This document shows, one piece after another, positions 36,231 through 43,505 of a stretch of DNA of 64,000 bases (position 1 is the first letter of the stretch; each line of letters opens with the position of its first letter). The stretch spans positions 2,373,501-2,437,500 of the forward strand of contig AP017991.1 in assembly GCA_003609755.1 (NCBI GenBank). Direction: 5' to 3'. The notes beneath the pieces are model-generated. The model saw only the letters and a list, made by a program, of their open reading frames with translations, was not told the origin of the DNA and did no database searches. Made by a program: the position numbers and the translations under genes. This stretch comes from Planktothrix agardhii NIES-204 (GTDB lineage: Bacteria > Cyanobacteriota > Cyanobacteriia > Cyanobacteriales > Microcoleaceae).

Positions 36231-36352
36231 TATCTAAAGTTCCTTGCCCAGAAATCAGTTGAAATCGGTGTACAAACTTCCGATATTATTCTGGGTTTTA
36301 ATTCCCCACTGATGAACCATAAAAAGATGTGCGTATCTAGCAGAATCTTCAT
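36227..36352 (-). pseudogene. Truncated PIN-domain (VapC-type) toxin
   Basis: Starts at ATG 36352, overlapping the antitoxin stop as ATGA. It reads M-K-I-L-L-D-T-H-I-F-L-W-F-I-S-G, the classical first strand and first acidic residue of PIN ribonucleases. Family-like sequence ends near residue 18, and the frame stops after 41 codons against about 125-135 in intact toxins. The remaining catalytic acids are absent, so it cannot be active. The 3' part has been lost by deletion up to the MetF-like gene. Confidence 0.75.
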
Positions 36353-36585
36353 TTACCCTCGAATGCACTGAGCAGATCTTCTGGTAAAGGAGCATCGAAA
36401 TCATTTGGAACGGTAAACTCGCCTGCACACAAACCAAATGGTCGTAACTGCTTACTACTGGCAATAGGTCTAATCTCAGCGATCGCCTGATCAGATCTAA
36501 CAATGACAATAGTTTCACCTGCCTCTACTTGGCGCAGATATTTCAAGGGATCGCGTTGTATTTCATCAACAGTGACGTTCAACAT
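36349..36585 (-). CDS. Phd/YefM-family antitoxin
   Basis: 78 aa. The N-terminal D-E-I-Q-R-D-P-L-K-Y-L-R-Q-V-E-A-G-E-T-I-V-I-V-R matches the Phd/YefM DNA-binding fold, and the C-terminal 30 residues are the toxin-binding tail. It overlaps the start of a PIN toxin by 4 bp, as in intact modules, but that toxin is truncated. With an intact fold it may still repress its promoter or neutralise related toxins in trans. Confidence 0.85.
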   Translation of the reverse strand: MLNVTVDEIQRDPLKYLRQVEAGETIVIVRSDQAIAEIRPIASSKQLRPFGLCAGEFTVPNDFDAPLPEDLLSAFEGK

Positions 36586-36682
36586 TAAATTGCCTCAATG
36601 CAAATTTTGTGGACAGTTCTTAATGTTCTTCTACTTCAAGTTGTTAAACTACTGGCTGCATGATTGCAGAACTGATATGCAA

Positions 36683-37981
36683 CTAAATAGCTTCATCGGT
36701 CGGAGTTGCTTTTACAAGCCTAATTGCAGTCGTATCAAATTGTCCATAAGGATTAGGGACTTCATAGAGCTCAATCTTCCCTTTGTCTTGTAAAAGATTA
36801 ATTAGAGCATAAGAAGAATTGAATGAGTAACCCTTATTCCCTAAGTGATTTCTTACAAAGTACCCCAACCCCACAAACTCCATAGTTTTTGAACATTTAT
36901 CAAGTTGAGAGAGTAGTTCCGCCTCACTTATAGAGCTTAAATAATGCTCAGGTCGGCTTTTAATGGTTTTTACTTCTGGTAAATTAGTCTCACCGATTTC
37001 CTCATTATTCTTTTCGTCATACTGCTCTGTAGGGTTTTCCTCCTTTTCCATCTCTGCCAAGTCATCAAGTGCTTTTATTACAGCCTCTTTGTCTGCAATA
37101 CTCAAAGTGAGTTGGTCAATTCCACTGTCCGCAGCATTTATTATTTGTACTAGCTGATCATGCAACTCTTTAGCTGAATCAAGATCTTCTTTCGTGAAAT
37201 AATTGCTATGCGCCACTTTATTTCTAATAAATGTAAGCTTTTTCCATTTTTCTTCAAATTCATTCTGCTCAAAGGTGTCTTTAAAGTATTTTACATAGTT
37301 GCCATACAGTAATTCCTGCTTCAAGCTTTCCAAGTCCTTCGCAGTCTTAATCTTCTCAAATATGTCCTCTGTCTTTGTAAATATTGAGGATTGGCTGTAA
37401 ATGATTTTTCCTAATTGGTCGAAGTTGAGTAGTGTTACATTTGCAACTACTCTGTAAGATCTCGTAAACACAATTTCATTACTTATCTTGGTTTGAACGT
37501 TCTTCCTAGTGTCGCTGGAAACAGCGATTGACCACCAATCAGTACCAATCTTTGTAATGAAGAATTTTACAATATATTTCCTTAGTAGATTTTCAATACT
37601 ATTCAGTAAAGGATAGGTTTCAATCGCAATCTTGTTAGATACTTCATCAATTAATATTTGTCTATAGCTAAATCCTAAATCTTTAAGTTGATCAAGGAGT
37701 TTAGCCCTAAAAGGTTCAACACAATGGTACTCGCCTTCAACAATGATGTAATAAGCTGAGGAAAACCGTTCTCCTGTTACCATTTTGCTTGTGTCAAATG
37801 GTTTGACATAGATGCTGATTTTCTGAGAATCATCATTAATTTGCAAGGACTCTTCTAAAATGCTTGGCTCACCTTTCCATAAGCTCTCAATAGTAGATAA
37901 AGACCGAACAAAGTTAGTGGGCTTTTTAAATTTAACCTTATCTTGTTCGTCAATACAGAGTAATTCAAATTTAAGAGACAT
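36683..37981 (-). CDS. HEPN-domain protein with C-terminal winged-helix/LOTUS-like region
   Basis: 432 aa from ATG 37981; the frame is open 21 codons further. The first 110 residues are beta-rich. A HEPN-like helical domain follows (about 125-285), opened by S-I-E-N-L-L-R-K-Y-I and closed by R-N-K-V-A-H (253-258), an exact R-x4-H ribonuclease motif. An acidic linker (about 300-340) leads to a final 80 residues (E-L-L-S-Q-L-D to G-K-I-E-L-Y-E-V) resembling an OST-HTH/LOTUS RNA-binding fold. HEPN enzymes act as RNases in toxin-antitoxin and phage-defence systems. The domain call is moderate, the defence role inferred. No nucleotidyltransferase partner is adjacent. Confidence 0.65.
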   Translation of the reverse strand: MSLKFELLCIDEQDKVKFKKPTNFVRSLSTIESLWKGEPSILEESLQINDDSQKISIYVKPFDTSKMVTGERFSSAYYIIVEGEYHCVEPFRAKLLDQLKDLGFSYRQILIDEVSNKIAIETYPLLNSIENLLRKYIVKFFITKIGTDWWSIAVSSDTRKNVQTKISNEIVFTRSYRVVANVTLLNFDQLGKIIYSQSSIFTKTEDIFEKIKTAKDLESLKQELLYGNYVKYFKDTFEQNEFEEKWKKLTFIRNKVAHSNYFTKEDLDSAKELHDQLVQIINAADSGIDQLTLSIADKEAVIKALDDLAEMEKEENPTEQYDEKNNEEIGETNLPEVKTIKSRPEHYLSSISEAELLSQLDKCSKTMEFVGLGYFVRNHLGNKGYSFNSSYALINLLQDKGKIELYEVPNPYGQFDTTAIRLVKATPTDEAI

Positions 37982-38076
37982 ACTTGAGAACTTTAAAGAA
38001 GATTTCAAGATGACAACATAACATGAGTTGCTACGAGTTGACAACTAGATAACAAAGGATACCCAAAAAAAACAAT

Positions 38077-38136
38077 CTAGGCACTACCCCAATCGGCAAA
38101 CATTTTACGAAATTGAGTGGTTGTACGAAATTTCAC
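38077..38136 (-). pseudogene. RelE/ParE-like toxin remnant (19 codons)
   Basis: Starts at GTG 38136, overlapping the antitoxin stop as GTGA. Its first 15 codons match the intact toxin at 42208, including T-T-T-Q-F-R-K-M-F-A-D, with one change (S3 to F). The sequence then diverges to W-G-S-A-stop. It is the start of a second copy of that toxin, cut off by rearrangement. Confidence 0.85.
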
Positions 38137-38351
38137 AATGTTTCTGAATCTAACTCTTGTGTTTTACCTGCACGGTATTCCGCCATCGCCTCGGCTGCAA
38201 GCTTATATAACAGATCTGGGGAACGAGTAAATGACTCATCCCATCGGTACTCATCTTCAAGTTCTTCTGGGATCATGGTTGCGATCACATCCTGCTCACT
38301 AGAAGGTAAGGTTTTCAATCGGGCGATTACACGTTCAAGTAGCTCAGTCAT
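38133..38351 (-). CDS. 72-aa type II antitoxin, second copy without toxin
   Basis: Nearly identical to the antitoxin at 42205-42423, with seven or so substitutions in 72 residues. Helical N-terminus (L-L-E-R-V-I-A-R-L-K-T-L-P), then D-E-Y-R-W-D-E-S-F and a C-terminal toxin-binding helix (A-A-E-A-M-A-E-Y-R-A-G-K-T). The family usually pairs with RelE/ParE-like toxins. Here the toxin is reduced to 19 codons, so the protein is an orphan that could still bind the toxin of the other locus. Confidence 0.8.
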   Translation of the reverse strand: MTELLERVIARLKTLPSSEQDVIATMIPEELEDEYRWDESFTRSPDLLYKLAAEAMAEYRAGKTQELDSETL

Positions 38352-38435
38352 ATTTGATATCTAAATATTGATGTCGATAATCCTATGGGGATAATTCGTT
38401 ATAAGGAAGATTTTTACCTGCCAAGTTAAGAGGCT

Positions 38436-38513
38436 TTATTGATTTTCTCGACGAAGAAATAATCCTCGCACGATATCGCCATTAAAATTTTTATCACTCA
38501 GCAACCTCAACAT
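38436..38513 (-). pseudogene. Truncated DUF5615 PIN-like toxin
   Basis: 25 codons from ATG 38513: M-L-R-L-L-S-D-K-N-F-N-G-D-I-V-R-G-L then a stop. This is the start of DUF5615 toxins, where D-E-N-F is typical; here it is D-K-N-F. Intact members have about 110-120 residues. It lies 8 bp after the DUF433 gene, the usual order of this pair. The rest of the toxin is missing. Confidence 0.75.
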
Positions 38514-38521
38514 AACAAAGC

Positions 38522-38851
38522 TTAGGGAGTTTGTTGTGCTAAAAGTCGGGATCGAATCAGGCTCAGATCAGGCTGAATTTCTGAAAATCGTTGATGAACG
38601 GATTCTGCTAGATGTTCGCGCTCGTTCAGATAGGATTCTATTTCTTGCTGATGCCGAAGATAATAACCAATTGTGATGTAAACGTCAGACAGAGAAAGCG
38701 TTGAGTATCTTTGCACAATGGTTTCTGGAGAAGCACCATCCTGGAATCCTCGGATCACCAGTTCCAGCAGAACCCTTGAGTTACCAACCCGAATTGCTCC
38801 TGTTGCATCTTTTCTAAGCGGTGGGGACTCGCACTCCAAGACAAGACTCAC
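38522..38851 (-). CDS. DUF433 antitoxin-like protein
   Basis: 109 aa. V-L-L-E-L-V-I-R-G-F-Q-D-G-A-S-P-E-T-I (about 27-45) and L-S-L-S-D-V-Y-I-T-I-G-Y-Y-L form the DUF433 helix-turn-helix, followed by a charged helical tail for toxin binding. DUF433 proteins are antitoxins of DUF5615 toxins; that toxin survives only as 25 codons downstream. Start is a GTG, with no ATG available nearby. Repeat B (38879-39040) begins just upstream and may have replaced its original promoter. Confidence 0.82.
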   Translation of the reverse strand: MSLVLECESPPLRKDATGAIRVGNSRVLLELVIRGFQDGASPETIVQRYSTLSLSDVYITIGYYLRHQQEIESYLNEREHLAESVHQRFSEIQPDLSLIRSRLLAQQTP

Positions 38852-38878
38852 AATTTTATCTCCATTAGGGACTACTAG

Positions 38879-39040
38879 AGCAGGCTTTCAGTCAAAAGTA
38901 TTAATCCTAATTATACCTACTAATCCTGTGTCGTTACGATATACGAAAAACTTCTGCATCAAACTCCCGAAATTGTATGTCCTAACCAAGCAAAAGCGAT
39001 CGCTATAATTCTGGATTGATGTCAATAATCATAAGGCGAT
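38879..39040 (+). repeat. Direct repeat B, left copy, ~160 bp
   Basis: Matches 41761-41920 over its whole length at roughly 85-90% by eye, sharing CTAATTATACCTA, TAATCCTGTGTCGTTACGAT and CCCGAAATTGTATGTCCTAA. The two copies bracket cydBA in the same orientation. No coding sense is seen. It could be an old duplicated upstream region of a toxin-antitoxin locus. Confidence 0.8.
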
Positions 39041-39041
39041 A

Positions 39042-39087
39042 GTTGTTGCGCTTAAGCGCATCTTAAAGAGCCCTTCAGGGCTTACTA
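39042..39087. repeat. Dispersed double palindrome overlapping the cydB stop
   Basis: GTTGTTGCGCTTAAGCGCA followed by AGCCCTTCAGGGCT and TACTAC. The cydB stop codon (TAG at 39085-39087 on the minus strand) is part of this element, which could also act as its transcript end. Confidence 0.7.
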
Positions 39088-40089
39088 CGATTCAGTCACC
39101 TTACCTCTAAACACAACATAGTTATAGATATTATAAAACAACATAATTGGAATTAGAAAACCAATAAAAGTGATCATGAACACTAAAGCACTAGGGGAAG
39201 CAGCAGCTTGATAAATGGTGATAGAAGGGGGAATAATATAGGGAAAAACTATTAATCCCAAACCAATAAACGTGATCAAAAAGATTAAAATAGTCCAAAT
39301 AAAAGGTGTTGTTTCCTCCCGTTGCTTCAGACTTCTTAATAGTAAACCCATAAAGAGAAGACCTAAAATCGGAATCACCGCAAACACATAGATTTCTGGC
39401 TCATGAAACAACTTAGTTCGGATATTTTCAGAAACAAAAGGCGTTGTAATCGTGATTAAAACTGCACCGACTAATGTTGTTAAAGCAGCCAGTTTAGCTG
39501 TGCGATAATGGATTACTTGTAACTCTCCCTCCGTCTTCATGATTAAATAGGTAGAGCCTATTAAAACATAACCTTGAATTAAAGTTAGCGCCACCAAGAG
39601 CGATCGCCAATCTAACCAATCCCACATTCCCCCAGTAAAATGTCCAAGCTCATCTACCGCAATCCCTTGTAAAACTCCTCCTAATGCAAATCCCTGAGAA
39701 AGTGCAGCCAAAAAACTCCCCGCTCCAAAAGCAAAATTCCAGACTAATTTATTCTCCGCGTGTTCTCGAAACTCAAAAGCCACCGCTCGAAAAATCAATC
39801 CAAAAATCATCCCAAAAATGGGAATATAAAGAGCATTAAGGATAGTAGCATAAGCTAAAGGAAACGCCCCAAATAAAGCACCCCCCATTAACACTAACCA
39901 AGTTTCATTTGCATCCCAAACATTGCCCAAACTGGTCATCAAAATACTGCGACGTTGTTCATCAGAACTGGTGAGAGATAAAATTCCCACCCCTAAATCA
40001 AACCCATCTAACATCACATATAAAAGTAGGAACAAGGCTAGAATTACAAACCAAACCTGATCCAAAAAATGTGTTAAACTCTCCATCAT
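39085..40089 (-). CDS. cydB: Cytochrome bd-type quinol oxidase subunit II
   Basis: 334 aa with about eight or nine membrane helices. L-D-G-F-D-L-G-V-G-I and W-D-A-N-E-T-W-L, both conserved CydB segments, are near the N-terminus. It pairs with CydA in the thylakoid or plasma membrane, oxidising quinol and reducing oxygen with high affinity. It follows cydA after 21 bp in one operon. Its last codons run into a dispersed palindrome. The operon is flanked by direct repeats, unusual for a core respiratory gene pair. Confidence 0.95.
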   Translation of the reverse strand: MMESLTHFLDQVWFVILALFLLLYVMLDGFDLGVGILSLTSSDEQRRSILMTSLGNVWDANETWLVLMGGALFGAFPLAYATILNALYIPIFGMIFGLIFRAVAFEFREHAENKLVWNFAFGAGSFLAALSQGFALGGVLQGIAVDELGHFTGGMWDWLDWRSLLVALTLIQGYVLIGSTYLIMKTEGELQVIHYRTAKLAALTTLVGAVLITITTPFVSENIRTKLFHEPEIYVFAVIPILGLLFMGLLLRSLKQREETTPFIWTILIFLITFIGLGLIVFPYIIPPSITIYQAAASPSALVFMITFIGFLIPIMLFYNIYNYVVFRGKVTES

Positions 40090-40110
40090 TCTCCTATTGT
40101 TTTGTTGAGT

Positions 40111-41538
40111 TTATAAGGGGCGACTATCAGGGATATGGGTAGCTGGAGTTGTCTCTAATACCAGTTTTTCTTCCCCAGGAATTGAGAGTTCTAAATTCGG
40201 CCCTTGGCGAATAATTTTACTGCCAAAATAGAGGGCAGAAATCAATAAAATTGTGTAAATTGTTGTAAATACTAATAACGAGCCTAAAACCTCTCCTGGC
40301 GGTAAATGAGACGCTGCATCAACGGTGCGAATTTGCCCATAAACTGTCCAGGGTTGTCGTCCCACACAACGCACAATCCAACCCGATTCAACTGCAATAT
40401 ATCCCAAAGGTGCGGCGAACAACCAAGCGCGTAATAACCAACGTTGTTGAGAAATTTCTGAAGCTGATAATTTTCCTCGCCACCATTGAAATACAGTGAC
40501 TAGCATTAAACCTGCCAAAAAGAAACCAATTCCACTCATAATCCGAAAGGCATAATAAATCAATCCCACCATCCGAGGACGGTCTTCAGGTTTCCAATAT
40601 TTCAGACCTAAAACGGGTTCAGATAGTTCTTTTTTAAACTCTAATACATATCCTAAACCGTTAGGAATTGACAATTCCCAATCATTTTTTTGGGCTTTTT
40701 CATTCGGGAAAGCTAACAGCGTCCAATCAGCAGTTTCTCCGGCGGGAGTCGTTTCCCATTTTGCTTCTATTGCTGCTAATTTAGTCGGTTGATAATGATA
40801 GACTTGTTCAGCACTTAAATGACCAATATAAATTTGTAGGGGAGTGACCGCAATCGCCGCCGCTAAGACAATTTTGAAAGACTTAGCAAAAAAAGCCGGA
40901 TGGCGTTGATTCAGGATATACCAAGCACTAATTCCACCAATTACAAATAGGGAGGTTTCTAGGGTAGCGAAAAACATATGGAGAAAACTTTTCGCCATAA
41001 ACGGATTTAGAATGGCTTGAAAGTAGTCATTAACGATAAATTTTCCATTAACTAATTCTGTCCCCGATGGCGTTTGTAACCAGGAATTGGCGGTTAAAAT
41101 CCAGAAGGTAGAAAGATTCGCCCCAAATGCTACCATGATAGTTGCTAGGTAATGAATCCGGGGATTAACTCGCTCCCAGCCAAATAGCATAATTCCTAAA
41201 AATCCGGCTTCTAGCATGAACGCCATTGAGCCTTCAAAGCCTAAAATACTGCCAAAAAAATCTCCGACGGCTTCTGAAAAGGGCGCCCAGTTTGTACCAA
41301 ATTGGAATTCCATTGGTAAACCGGATGCTACACCAATTCCAAAGTTAAGAACATAGAGTTTTGACCAAAATCTAGCATGATAATAATAGTCTCGATTGCG
41401 AGTTTTTAGCCACAATCCTTCGACAATCACTAAATAAATTGCCATTCCTGTTGTGATCACAGGCCATAGCATATGAAAAATTGCAGTCAAGGCAAATTGA
41501 ATCCGTGACAAAACAACGGTATCAGACAAAAATTCCAT
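40111..41538 (-). CDS. cydA: Cytochrome bd-type quinol oxidase subunit I
   Basis: 475 aa, nine membrane helices. The N-terminal heme region (S-R-I-Q-F-A-L-T-A-I-F-H) carries the heme b595 His; further on are E-F-Q-F-G-T-N-W, the Q-loop and the conserved G-R-Q-P-W motif near 420. The Q-loop is of the short type, as in other cyanobacterial and Gram-positive-like oxidases; E. coli CydA is longer. First gene of cydAB. Its leader (41539-41760) carries a dispersed palindrome and repeat B. Confidence 0.95.
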   Translation of the reverse strand: MEFLSDTVVLSRIQFALTAIFHMLWPVITTGMAIYLVIVEGLWLKTRNRDYYYHARFWSKLYVLNFGIGVASGLPMEFQFGTNWAPFSEAVGDFFGSILGFEGSMAFMLEAGFLGIMLFGWERVNPRIHYLATIMVAFGANLSTFWILTANSWLQTPSGTELVNGKFIVNDYFQAILNPFMAKSFLHMFFATLETSLFVIGGISAWYILNQRHPAFFAKSFKIVLAAAIAVTPLQIYIGHLSAEQVYHYQPTKLAAIEAKWETTPAGETADWTLLAFPNEKAQKNDWELSIPNGLGYVLEFKKELSEPVLGLKYWKPEDRPRMVGLIYYAFRIMSGIGFFLAGLMLVTVFQWWRGKLSASEISQQRWLLRAWLFAAPLGYIAVESGWIVRCVGRQPWTVYGQIRTVDAASHLPPGEVLGSLLVFTTIYTILLISALYFGSKIIRQGPNLELSIPGEEKLVLETTPATHIPDSRPL

Positions 41539-41714
41539 GTTTATCTCTATCAGTTCATCGATAATGAATTTAACATTATTCGAGTTTTTAAAGTTAGTTT
41601 CACTGGAATTTCTTAATGTTTTATTGTTTGACGTCTTGTCAAATAATGTTGATAAAAATATAACTTAATCATAACACATTTAGCAGCGATTTTACTATGC
41701 TCATGCAAACAATA

Positions 41715-41735
41715 GAGCCCTGAAGGGCTCACTAC
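41715..41735. repeat. Small dispersed palindrome upstream of cydA
   Basis: GAGCCCTGAAGGGCTCACTAC, a perfect GAGCCCT/AGGGCTC hairpin with the ACTAC end shared by 24263, 26162 and 42471 copies. Confidence 0.65.
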
Positions 41736-41760
41736 AATTGCATCTCGAACATTCGTTGAC

Positions 41761-41920
41761 AGCAGGCTTTAAGTCAAAAGTATTATTCCTAATTATACCT
41801 AGTAATCCTGTGTCGTTACGATATACGGAAAACTTTTGCATAAAGCTCCCGAAATTGTATGTCCTAACTGCCAAAGCGGTTGTTATAATTTTGGATTGAT
41901 GTCGATAATCTTATGGGGAT
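41761..41920 (+). repeat. Direct repeat B', right copy
   Basis: Direct partner of 38879-39040. Its end, GATGTCGATAATCTTATGGGGAT, also resembles 38370-38392 next to the other antitoxin copy, so at least three pieces of this sequence exist in the locus. Confidence 0.8.
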
Positions 41921-41938
41921 ATATAGCGCCTTGCGTTT

Positions 41939-42208
41939 CTACAATTGATCAAGCAGCATATCGTATTCTGCGTGAGAACCAACCCAGAACCAGATTACAG
42001 TGTCTTCATCTAATTGACCGACTGCTCGATAGTCTCTGTTAATTCGTGCAGAATAAATTGGCAATTTGGGATGGATTTTTTTGAATCGCAAGCTAGGATA
42101 ACTTGGATCTTGCTTGAATTGCCGATAAGCCTTACGGGTTTGTTCCTGAACCTGCTCTGGTAGATCGGCAAACATTTTACGAAATTGAGTGGTTGTACGA
42201 GATTTCAC
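41939..42208 (-). CDS. RelE/ParE-like type II toxin, intact
   Basis: 89 aa from GTG 42208, overlapping the antitoxin stop (GTGA). Pattern: F-R-K-M-F-A-D-L-P-E-Q-V-Q helix, H-P-K-L-P-I-Y-S-A-R-I-N-R-D-Y-R-A-V strands and the final F-W-V-G-S-H-A-E-Y-D-M-L-L. These define a RelE/ParE superfamily small barrel; the basic strands and final H-x-E-Y resemble mRNA-cleaving members. The partner is the 72-aa antitoxin upstream. A truncated twin is at 38077. Nothing suggests inactivation. Confidence 0.85.
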   Translation of the reverse strand: MKSRTTTQFRKMFADLPEQVQEQTRKAYRQFKQDPSYPSLRFKKIHPKLPIYSARINRDYRAVGQLDEDTVIWFWVGSHAEYDMLLDQL

Positions 42209-42423
42209 AATGTTTCTGGATCTAACTCTTGCGTTTTACCTGCACGGTATTCAGCCATCGCCTCGGCTGCAAGTTTAGACAACAGATCTGGGGAACGAGT
42301 AAATGACTCATCCCATCGGTACTCATCTTCAAGTTCTTCTAGGATCATTGTTGCGATCGCATCTTGCTGGCTAGAAGGTAAGGTTTTCAATCGGGCGATT
42401 ACACATTCAAGTAGTTCAGTCAT
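42205..42423 (-). CDS. 72-aa type II antitoxin, intact pair
   Basis: Precedes and overlaps its toxin by 4 bp, the usual order. Helical, with D-E-Y-R-W-D-E-S-F in the middle and a C-terminal helix that should wrap the toxin. Compared with the 38133 copy it has E7-C instead of E7-R, and similar single changes elsewhere. No recognised DNA-binding motif is obvious in so short a chain. The dispersed palindrome at 42471 lies about 50 bp upstream. Confidence 0.83.
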   Translation of the reverse strand: MTELLECVIARLKTLPSSQQDAIATMILEELEDEYRWDESFTRSPDLLSKLAAEAMAEYRAGKTQELDPETL

Positions 42424-42470
42424 AGCTTAACAACGGTAAACACTCACTACTATGCGTCTTTATTGTAACC

Positions 42471-42519
42471 GTTGTTGCGCTTCAGCGCATCCTAAAGAGG
42501 CGTGAACGCCTCACTACTA
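42471..42519. repeat. Dispersed double palindrome overlapping the MoxR gene end
   Basis: GTTGTTGCGCTTCAGCGCA followed by GAGGCGTGAACGCCTC and ACTACTA. Same two-hairpin plan as 39042-39087, with a changed second stem that keeps pairing. The TAG stop of the MoxR gene is within its right end. Confidence 0.7.
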
Positions 42520-43425
42520 GGGTATGGCAATTGTCCTTAATAATTGTTCAATAATTGTTTTTGCCCGCCTTCCTCCCGCCGGAATTAAACGATGGGATAA
42601 TACATGGGGCGCTAGGTATTTGACATCATCCGGTGTGCCATAATCTCTACCTGATAAAAATGCTAGGGCTTGGGTGGCTCGATGTAAAGAAATAGCACCG
42701 CGAGGACTCACCCCTAAAGTGATTTCATCTGATTCTCTTGTGGCTCTAACTAAATTTAGAATATACTGTTGTAATGATGTTTCAATCTTAATTTGACGAC
42801 ACCAATTTTGAATTTCTAATACCTCATCCTGAGATATACAAGGTTCTAAATCATCTACCGTTATTCCATGAGATAATCCTTGTAACATTTGCAATTCTTC
42901 CGCTTCCGTGGGATATCCTAAAGTTAGGGATAATAAGAATCTATCCATTTGGGCTTCTGGTAAGGGAAATGTTCCTTGATATTCAATTGGGTTTTGAGTT
43001 GCGATGACAAAAAATGGTTTGGGAACTAACCGCGAAACTCCATCAACGGTGACTTGTCTTTCTTCCATTACTTCTAATAATGCGGACTGAGTTCGAGGCG
43101 TCGCCCGGTTAATTTCATCGGTTAATAAAATATTAGTAAAAATCGGCCCTGGTAAAAATTCAAATTCCCCAGTTCGGGGATTCCAAATATTAGTTCCAGT
43201 GATATCTGTAGGTAATAAATCCGGTGTACATTGTATCCGATGAAACTGTCCTGCTATCGAACGGGCTAGGGATTTTGCTAATAGGGTTTTACCGACACCC
43301 GGAACATCTTCTAATAGTGCATGACCCCCGGCTAATAAAGCTACCAACGTCAGCCGAATGGCATCTTCTTTGCCTACAATTGTCCGGCTTAAATTCTGTT
43401 TTAGAAGTTCAATTCGTTGTTTCAT
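42517..43425 (-). CDS. MoxR-family AAA+ ATPase
   Basis: 302 aa. Walker A D-V-P-G-V-G-K-T (about 39-46), Walker B L-L-T-D-E-I-N-R and sensor A-T-Q-N-P-I-E-Y define MoxR. MoxR proteins act as chaperone-like ATPases, usually with DUF58 and VWA partners that mature enzyme complexes or envelope proteins. No DUF58 gene adjoins it here. A VWA protein occurs at 920-2422, far away. The final codons reach into a dispersed palindrome. Confidence 0.92.
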   Translation of the reverse strand: MKQRIELLKQNLSRTIVGKEDAIRLTLVALLAGGHALLEDVPGVGKTLLAKSLARSIAGQFHRIQCTPDLLPTDITGTNIWNPRTGEFEFLPGPIFTNILLTDEINRATPRTQSALLEVMEERQVTVDGVSRLVPKPFFVIATQNPIEYQGTFPLPEAQMDRFLLSLTLGYPTEAEELQMLQGLSHGITVDDLEPCISQDEVLEIQNWCRQIKIETSLQQYILNLVRATRESDEITLGVSPRGAISLHRATQALAFLSGRDYGTPDDVKYLAPHVLSHRLIPAGGRRAKTIIEQLLRTIAIP

Positions 43426-43505
43426 GGGATATTTTTATTGGGAGTAGGACAAAATGCAATTATGTCAATTATAATCCTTGTGGAGAGATGCGCCGTGGCA
43501 CGTCT

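Larger units (their letters stand above)
41539..41938. other. Gene-free region upstream of cydA
   Basis: 400 bp holding, in order, an AT-rich leader with the likely cydA promoter, a GAGCCCT/AGGGCTC palindrome (41715-41735) and direct repeat B' (41761-41920). The intact RelE-like toxin gene ends at 41939. No further gene was found. Confidence 0.6.

Noticed and set aside
36255-36518. 87-codon minus-strand frame overlapping the Phd antitoxin
   Set aside because: It is in another frame of the antitoxin and the PIN remnant. Those two have clear family matches and coupled start/stop overlap, while this one has none.
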